Source: Agrypnia vestita (Eukaryota; Arthropoda; Insecta; Trichoptera; Phryganeidae). From it: DNA of 64,000 bases. A program made the translations under genes and the position numbers. Location: the NCBI GenBank assembly GCA_016648135.1, contig JADDOH010000323.1:1-64000 (forward strand), read 5' to 3'. Shown here in pieces: positions 57,845-64,000 of the stretch; within the stretch, counting starts at the first letter, position 1, and each line of letters opens with the position of its first letter. The notes beneath the pieces are model-generated. The model was not told where the DNA came from, did not search any database, and saw only the letters and a list, made by a program, of their open reading frames with translations.

Positions 57845-58022
57845 GCGGTCCTCGTAGCCCAGTGGGCACGACACTGGCTTCTCACACCGAGGGCTCCAGG
57901 TTCGATTCCCGGTGAGGTAACAATTAATGTATGTGATTTCAGAACTCAAGCCTGGTTATTTTGGGATGTGTTTCGCTTCTATAATTGGGCTTTTTGGCCT
58001 GTTGAATGGAAATAAAAAAAGG
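57845..58022 (+). mobile_element. tRNA-derived SINE, family A, full copy
   Basis: Starts GCGGTCCTCGTAGCCCAGTG with box A (TAGCCCAGTGGGC), then GGCTTCTCACACCGAGGG, box B (GGTTCGATTCC at 57899-57909), then a body (ATGTATGTGATTTCAGAAC, GGGATGTGTTTCGCTTC, GGCCTGTTGAATGG) and a short A-rich tail. It serves as reference for the copies at 10738, 25545, 36281 and 37115. Confidence 0.88.
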
Positions 58023-59454
58023 AAAATTCAATAAAATAAAAAACATTGCAAATAATCATGTAAAAATAAGAATATTCAGACAACTGTTTATTTATTAATA
58101 ATAAATAAACAGAGTTTGGCCAGACTGGTAGAGAGTGCTCCAGCAAATTAAATAATTCTGAGTCCTACCGGCAGCCACTCTCTTTTAAAATAATTTTTCG
58201 TATCGATCCCGAAAATCCAGGGATAAAGGCTTTAAAAGACCCTGAAATCGGATGTTAGGTGGATCCAAGAACGAGACTCGTGTCAAAATATAAGAGCCGT
58301 GTCTCATGTGATTGAGGTATCTCATGAATATGAAGAACATGTGAAATGAATCATGCCTTTCCATAATATAATAATGTTTGATGCGTAAGCAGAGCTCTGT
58401 AAGATTTAATAAGAAAAAAGTTACATTTTTTGAAAATTATATATTGTTAAAATTATATAAATTATAAACTATTATAGGGTAGAAAAGGTTTTCCAACTCC
58501 TTTATTAAAAATTATGTGTTTGAATAAACACGCAATTTCATTTCATAAGAAAAATTTCAAGTCTGATTGATTCTCCTGACGGTTACAATGTTAAACCTCA
58601 AACCGTATTTAAATTACGTAATTAAAATTCACAATTGTACATGGAACTTTGTCAGTGAATATTCTGAAATGTCATGCAGTTTTAAAGTTAACCATATTAA
58701 TATTATATATGCATAGAGTGAATTAAAGGATTCGGAATACAATGGTGGTTTCAGTTTGGACTTGCTGCCCTCGTGCAGATAATTTTCATGAATAGACAAC
58801 TTCACGGAAATTAAATTTTATTTGGAATAATACAACACGAGATGGAAGCTGCCCATCGTTGACACAAATAAAAATAGGACTTTGAAAACAAGTTTTCCGA
58901 CGCGAAACGACTATCAAAGTGTTATCGCTCATTTTTAAGTTTTCTGGCGGGGCGGAGAAACAAGACGAAGGAAGCCATTTTACGTGTAGAATACTCGACA
59001 ACTTCTTCAAAACTGAATTGAGGTTCCTACTTATCTTGCAAAACTTTACGTGGCGTCAGTCAAGCTGACAATATAAAAATCTGACAAAGTTTTATGCCGG
59101 TGACATACCAGGAAAAGCTGTCAATTCTAAGAGGGCTTTTAGCGTAGATGCTATTTTATTCAATAGATAAATGGAAAATATTATTACATAAGCGAAATAG
59201 ATTATTCATAAGATTAAAAAGTAAATGATTGTCTTAAGTAAAATTGATTATCAAAAAAAAACTTGTCACAAGTCTATACAGACATGTGGACTCATTTCCT
59301 TAAATGAAGAAAATTAAATAAACTAGATTATTAATTTATTTTTATACATCATTATTACTATTAAATTATTTTTATTATTATTAAATCAATAATAAATTAC
59401 TTTTATTTATTGATTTAATAATCTTGATGACAGTTTGTGTAATGTTAGGAAGAT
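58023..59454. other. unassigned AT-rich stretch
   Basis: No exon recognised. A minus-strand frame at 58786-59010 is open without a known domain. Confidence 0.3.
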
Positions 59455-59740
59455 GTCTTCTTCTTATGGTGCCACCTCTTATTGGAGATCGGCGATCATT
59501 CTGGTGATTACGACTTTATTTACCGCCGCACGGAACAACTCAGTCGAGTTATTATTCAAGTAAGTCACGCAGTTACGCAGTCATGATATGCGGCGTCTTC
59601 CTGCGCTTCTTTTACCACTCATTCTTCCCTGGACGATGAGTTAGTTTAGACTACATTTTGGTCCTTTCATAACATGTCCGAGATATTCTTTGTCTTGATA
59701 GCAAGAAGTAGCACTTCTTGGCCTTGATAATGTTACATAC
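59455..59740 (-). pseudogene. non-LTR retrotransposon, C-terminal fragment
   Basis: In minus-strand frames it reads YLGHVMKGPK, then GRMSGKRSAGRRRIS, LRN, then STELFRAAVNKVVITRMIAD and an EEAP-like end with a GAAGAAGAAG-type tail at 59455. The G-K-R-x-x-G-R-R-R-x-S-W-L-R-N-L motif followed by E-L-F-R-A-A is a widespread insect endonuclease-reverse transcriptase C-terminus. The tryptophan is now a stop and the frame is shifted. 5'-truncated, dead. Confidence 0.75.
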
Positions 59741-59763
59741 TGATTTAGAATGATTTTCATGAC

Positions 59764-59855
59764 TAAGGCCCGAATACAGAGTCAAAACTTAAACGATTTA
59801 AAGAGTTAAATTTCACCTTTAAATTACAAAGTATTGTTTGTGTATTCGGGCCTTA
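59764..59855. mobile_element. 92-bp MITE, GGCCCGAATAC type
   Basis: Perfect 15-bp inverted ends TAAGGCCCGAATACA (59764-59778 and 59841-59855), followed inside by GAGTCAAAACTTAAA. It belongs with the element at 17051-17185. Confidence 0.8.
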
Positions 59856-61753
59856 ACACTAAATGAATTGAGAATTTGTCATTTTTAGTGATTACTCGAT
59901 AGTCATTCATGATTATCTACATCGGCACACAAAAGTCTTAATAATCTTATCGGGTACCGGACAGATTTCATTTCGTGCTTAGATTTTTGAATAATATTAT
60001 TATAACACGTTCAATTGCGACTACTGTTGGTAAAAGTAGTTTTAAATCTGAATTGTATTTAAAAATAAATCTTTGTAATAAACGCTTAACACACTATATA
60101 CCCTCTCAAAGGGGAATAACAATATCAACGTCCGTATTTATTAAATGCTTCCTAAGTGTTGTTATTATTAATATCTATTACTAATAACATTTAAGAGACT
60201 TCATATTATGCGCCTTTCAAAGTTTTTAGTCCAGGCATTTCTTATAGCTTGCTCAATGTGTATACTATTAAGTTTATTTTTAAATGGTTTTCAGATTTTA
60301 AACTAATTTTAAATTTTAAAATTGTTACAGTAAAACACATTAATATTCATAGCAATTTTAAGAAGTGGTATGAAATAAAATATTCTTAGGAAGCCCACTA
60401 GAAAAAATATTTTTAATTGATTGAAGAATTTCACAGCACATTTAAAAAATATGAATTTACAAATCCACAAAATTAAATCATTTTTGTCGAGAAGTTGGGT
60501 TATTGGGCAATTGGTTTTCGGGAAGTCGGCATGTCGGCCAATCGGCTGTCGGGAATTTGAACGAAACCCAGTTTTATCTACCTAGAACAACAAATTTCTA
60601 TAGCAAGAGGCATATCCGTAGAAATTCTTTCTTAGCAGCACAATGCTGGGCTGGAAGTATATTTGTACGTCAGAATATATGATTTTATAAAGCATTTTTC
60701 CACTGTACCTTAAAAGAAGAGTATTCAATCAATCTTTACTTTCAGGGCTCACGTATTGTTTCAAAACATGGATTCTCAATAAATAAGAGAAAATACGTAT
60801 ATTGGGATATACGAAGAGACAGGAAAACGTTTGGATCAGATGCATGTAATTTCATGTGCGCTCTCAATTATATTCATAAATTTATTCCATTTTTATTTTT
60901 AAAAATACTCAATACTTAAACAATATGCAAACTATATGAAGCCAAGACAAAAATAACCAAAAAAAATTTTTTTTTAATTGTATGCAGTCATTGAGAATTA
61001 CATATTTCGAATGTACTTTTACATATTTCGAATGAATGAATTCTAGATTTTATGTGTCCTTTCAAAATTATCTATATCCTTTGTATATTAGTAACCCTCG
61101 ATGACTGCATAATTTTTTTTGATATTGCTGCCTTTGTTTTTTACACCATAAATAAAAAAATTATGCCATAACGTAGGTAAAAATATTTTATTATTATTAA
61201 AAAATTTATAAAAAAATTACTTTCGGTGTCATGTGACGGCTACAAAGTGATATTTTTAACATGATATCATTGAGATTATGTTACCACTATGATAATAATG
61301 TCAAAATATTGATCATAAATTTATTATACATATATACAAGAAAGAGCCCTTAAGAAATATTTATTAAATTTAAAACCCAGATTTTTTATGCGAATTTCAT
61401 AAATTAGAATAATAAGTACGTAAATTATCCATTCGTTGGATATTTTCAAAAAACAGTATAAGTTGACTGTAGAAAAATATTTAACTCAAGCTGAGTGACT
61501 GTTCGCAATGGAAAACGTAAAACTTTTATTGAACTTGTATAATTTCATCCCAAGAGAAGCATCTTGACAACCAAGTCAAATTTGTAAGGAATTGAAGTAA
61601 AGTTCAAAATTAAAAAAAACTTGAACCCTCTTTTAGGTCCAAGTCCCTCTCGAGTAAGATTGAAGTAAGAAATGAATAAATTATTTGGTGAACCTATAGA
61701 ATCTTTGGGTGGGTACTTTGATATTTTTGTAATAATTAGTTAAGTCATAAATT
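59856..61753. other. unassigned AT-rich stretch
   Basis: No exon or family recognised. 60490-60550 has repeated TCGGC words (GTCGGCATGTCGGCC). Confidence 0.35.
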
Positions 61754-63210
61754 ATGAAAATCTTAATTTATAACCGTAACTATTTTGTTAAAAAAAGGTG
61801 TATTTTTGACATCACAAGGGAAGCTTTTGTTAGTGATCGATTATCACAATCAATCACAAAGATCATATTTATATTAGATATAGGCCAAATAATAAATATG
61901 AAAATAAACTGCTGTCTTGCGTTTGTGAGTGGCTGACTACTATATTACAGCTTCAAGAATAATATTTACGAAAACTGACAATATGCACAACATGAAAACT
62001 AGGCGACTGATGGATATGAAACAAGTGATAAAATATCTACTTATTCAAAATCATAATTGGAATTCTACATTAAACATTAATAACTTGCGTGACATATATG
62101 ATTGTATAAGAATAGATTTTGTGAGATATAAACAAAATCCAGAATTAACTCGTAGGAAAGAGTGAAAATATCGCAATATCCAATATCTCCATGGATAACT
62201 AATACATTGCTAAAAGAAATAAATAAAAGGGATAAATTATTTGTGCTTTGGAAAAATTCAGCTAGAAATAAATCTCACGAAATGAAATATAAGAGGTTTA
62301 GAAATAACTTAAATAAATCATTGATAAATAAAAATCGAATCTATTATAACAATTTATTCAGAGAAAATCTCCATGACAGTCGCAAAACTTGAGATAAAAT
62401 TACTAAAATTTTTTGGTAGAAAAAATACGAGTAACTGTGATGAAATCATAACAATTTTTTTTAGTGGCACCTCATACACTTATATTAGTAATAACTTTGT
62501 TAAGTATTTTTCTGATTCTATTGATCAAATGTTGCATCATTGTGAACTTAAATTGTCATACTTTTCTATGGTAGATCAACCACAGAGTTTGTTAATCACT
62601 TAAGCGTCTGTGATTAATGTCATAGAAATAGTAAAGAGTGTGAAATTTACTTATATGCCAGGTATTGATGACATACACGTGGGTGAGATTACAATAAATA
62701 TCAATGTGCTAGGTCCTGTGATTGTTCATCTTATAAATACTATCTTGACAAATCATGAAATCCCAGTTATTTTATAAATAGGAATTATAAGACCAATCTA
62801 TAGAGGGGGGACGCATGATGAATATACCAATTACAGGCCCATATGCCTGCTTTTGAAAAATTCTTAGACAGAAATTTACATGAAAAAATTTTCAAATCAT
62901 GTCAATTCAGAATTAAATGATATAAATACTACAGAATAGTATTCGTATAGTATCGAATAGTAGTATGAAAAGCATTCGATACAATAATTGCATTGTAAAT
63001 GGAGCTATCTGTAATGCAAAAAATAAATCGGAAAACACTCACAACAATCTTGAGATGCATTGGCATAGGTGGAAATTTAATTGAAATTCTACTAGATTAC
63101 TTAACAAAAAGAGAAATTTTAGTAAAAGACACATTTAGCAATCCTTAATGTACTAATACTGGGGTGCCCCAGGGATCTATTCTCGGTCCATTACTATACG
63201 AAAATTTTAA
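61754..63210 (+). pseudogene. decayed non-LTR retrotransposon (endonuclease end and RT start)
   Basis: Mixed frames spell out a LINE ORF2: 61929-62165 (linker after the endonuclease), 62162-62392 PWITNTLLKEINKRDKLFVL then YYNNLFRE, 62788-62860 IIRPIYR and NYRPIC, about 62970 KAFDTI, 63050-63120 LRCIGIGGNLIEILLDYLTK, and 63155-63195 TGVPQGSILGPLLY. These are RT motifs of Jockey/CR1/I-like LINEs in the right order. The catalytic YxDD motif is absent because the element breaks off at about 63200. Many stops and shifts show that it is old. Confidence 0.8.
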
Positions 63211-64000
63211 AAAAGTTTCTTAAAAACCACACGGTTTATTTTTTTGTAAAACCAGCACGCCTAGGTTTCATTTTAATAAAATAACAAATTTCCTTTACTT
63301 TAATAGTATATTTATTACATGTTAATGTCACAAGCTAGATAAATCCGTCATGCTAAAAATGCGTATATATTAATCATCTTTTTATTTAGGATTTTTTATG
63401 ATGTCTGGTGTACATGAAGTATCTTTAAGATCCTAAAGAGCGAATTTAAAGCGAGCCTCGACTAAAATCACCCCATTTTATAAAAAAATCATTTTATACA
63501 TTTCGCAGTTGTTTTAAATTTTATTACATACAAAAGATTTTAAATTTTTTCAATTGATTCAGCAACATTGTAGATTGACATTTTTAAATGTTGTTTGTAT
63601 TATTTGTATGTATTTACATATATTTTTTATTAATTACCCCACACGTTTCGGAAAAACCTTTTTTAAACCGGGAAAGGTTTTCCCGAAACATGTAGGTGTA
63701 ATAATCAATATTTAAGGTTTTAAATTATTGTATGGTCTTTCTTCTTCTGATTGTTATGATAAATGTATTTAACATCAATGTATGAGAATCCATAGGGAAA
63801 CGACCCCTGTTTGTCTAGTGTCATTCCTACTTACTAAGAAAAATCGATATAAAATTAAAATGGACCGATGTGTGTTAATTAATGGACTGAAAATACGCTA
63901 ATTATTTATTAGCTCCAAGGTTATAAATTTTTTTTAGATTGTTTATTTGTAACTTGTATATTCTTATACTATTTCAAAATAAATCATTGTAAAGTGGGTT
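63211..64000. other. unassigned, with one long hairpin
   Basis: No exon recognised. 63643-63692 is an imperfect hairpin (CACGTTTCGGAAAAACC ... GGTTTTCCCGAAACATG) with both arms carrying CCGAAACRTGT when read toward the outside. Confidence 0.5.

Overview
This is an AT-rich eukaryotic window, most likely from an insect. The only host gene I can place is a member of the dpr (defective proboscis extension response) family of neuronal immunoglobulin cell-surface proteins. It lies on the minus strand. Three internal exons (19879-20081, 14271-14387, 9941-10034) encode one Ig V-type domain. They have canonical splice sites, compatible phases and introns of about 5.5 and 4.2 kb. The signal-peptide exon and the second Ig domain are not visible. 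The rest looks like intronic or intergenic DNA full of transposable elements. Insect assignment rests on the dpr gene, the mariner type and the retroelements. Lepidoptera is possible from the mariner terminal repeat, but I cannot fix the order.

Left part (1-9.9 kb): the 3' half of a mariner, a 52-bp minisatellite, a 500-bp palindromic MITE, the tail of a non-LTR retrotransposon, a nearly perfect 576-bp tandem duplication, and a SINE fragment. This part lies downstream of the visible dpr exons and may include the large intron before Ig domain 2.

Middle part (9.9-30 kb): the dpr exons, with introns that hold SINEs, a complete but frameshifted mariner (15500-16784) and several hairpins. Upstream of exon 1 of the visible set come a CG-rich DNA transposon with a possible MADF-like first exon, an inverted pair of Penelope-like element 3' ends encoding a GIY-YIG endonuclease, and a decayed mariner relic.

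Right part (30-64 kb): I can place no host gene. It holds an element family with variable numbers of about 118-bp internal units, three tRNA-derived SINE families, a CG-rich terminal-inverted-repeat transposon, MITEs, a third mariner copy, a PIF/Harbinger derivative packed with CCGCGCGG palindromes, a repeat rich in heat-shock-element-like motifs, Penelope-type hammerhead-like motifs, and two decayed LINEs.

Nothing here works as a multi-gene system. The most interesting signals are hammerhead-ribozyme-like motifs in Penelope-type debris, the heat-shock-element-like tandem array, the self-palindromic arrays in the Harbinger derivative, and the recent 576-bp duplication. All family names come from reading motifs by eye; no database search was possible.
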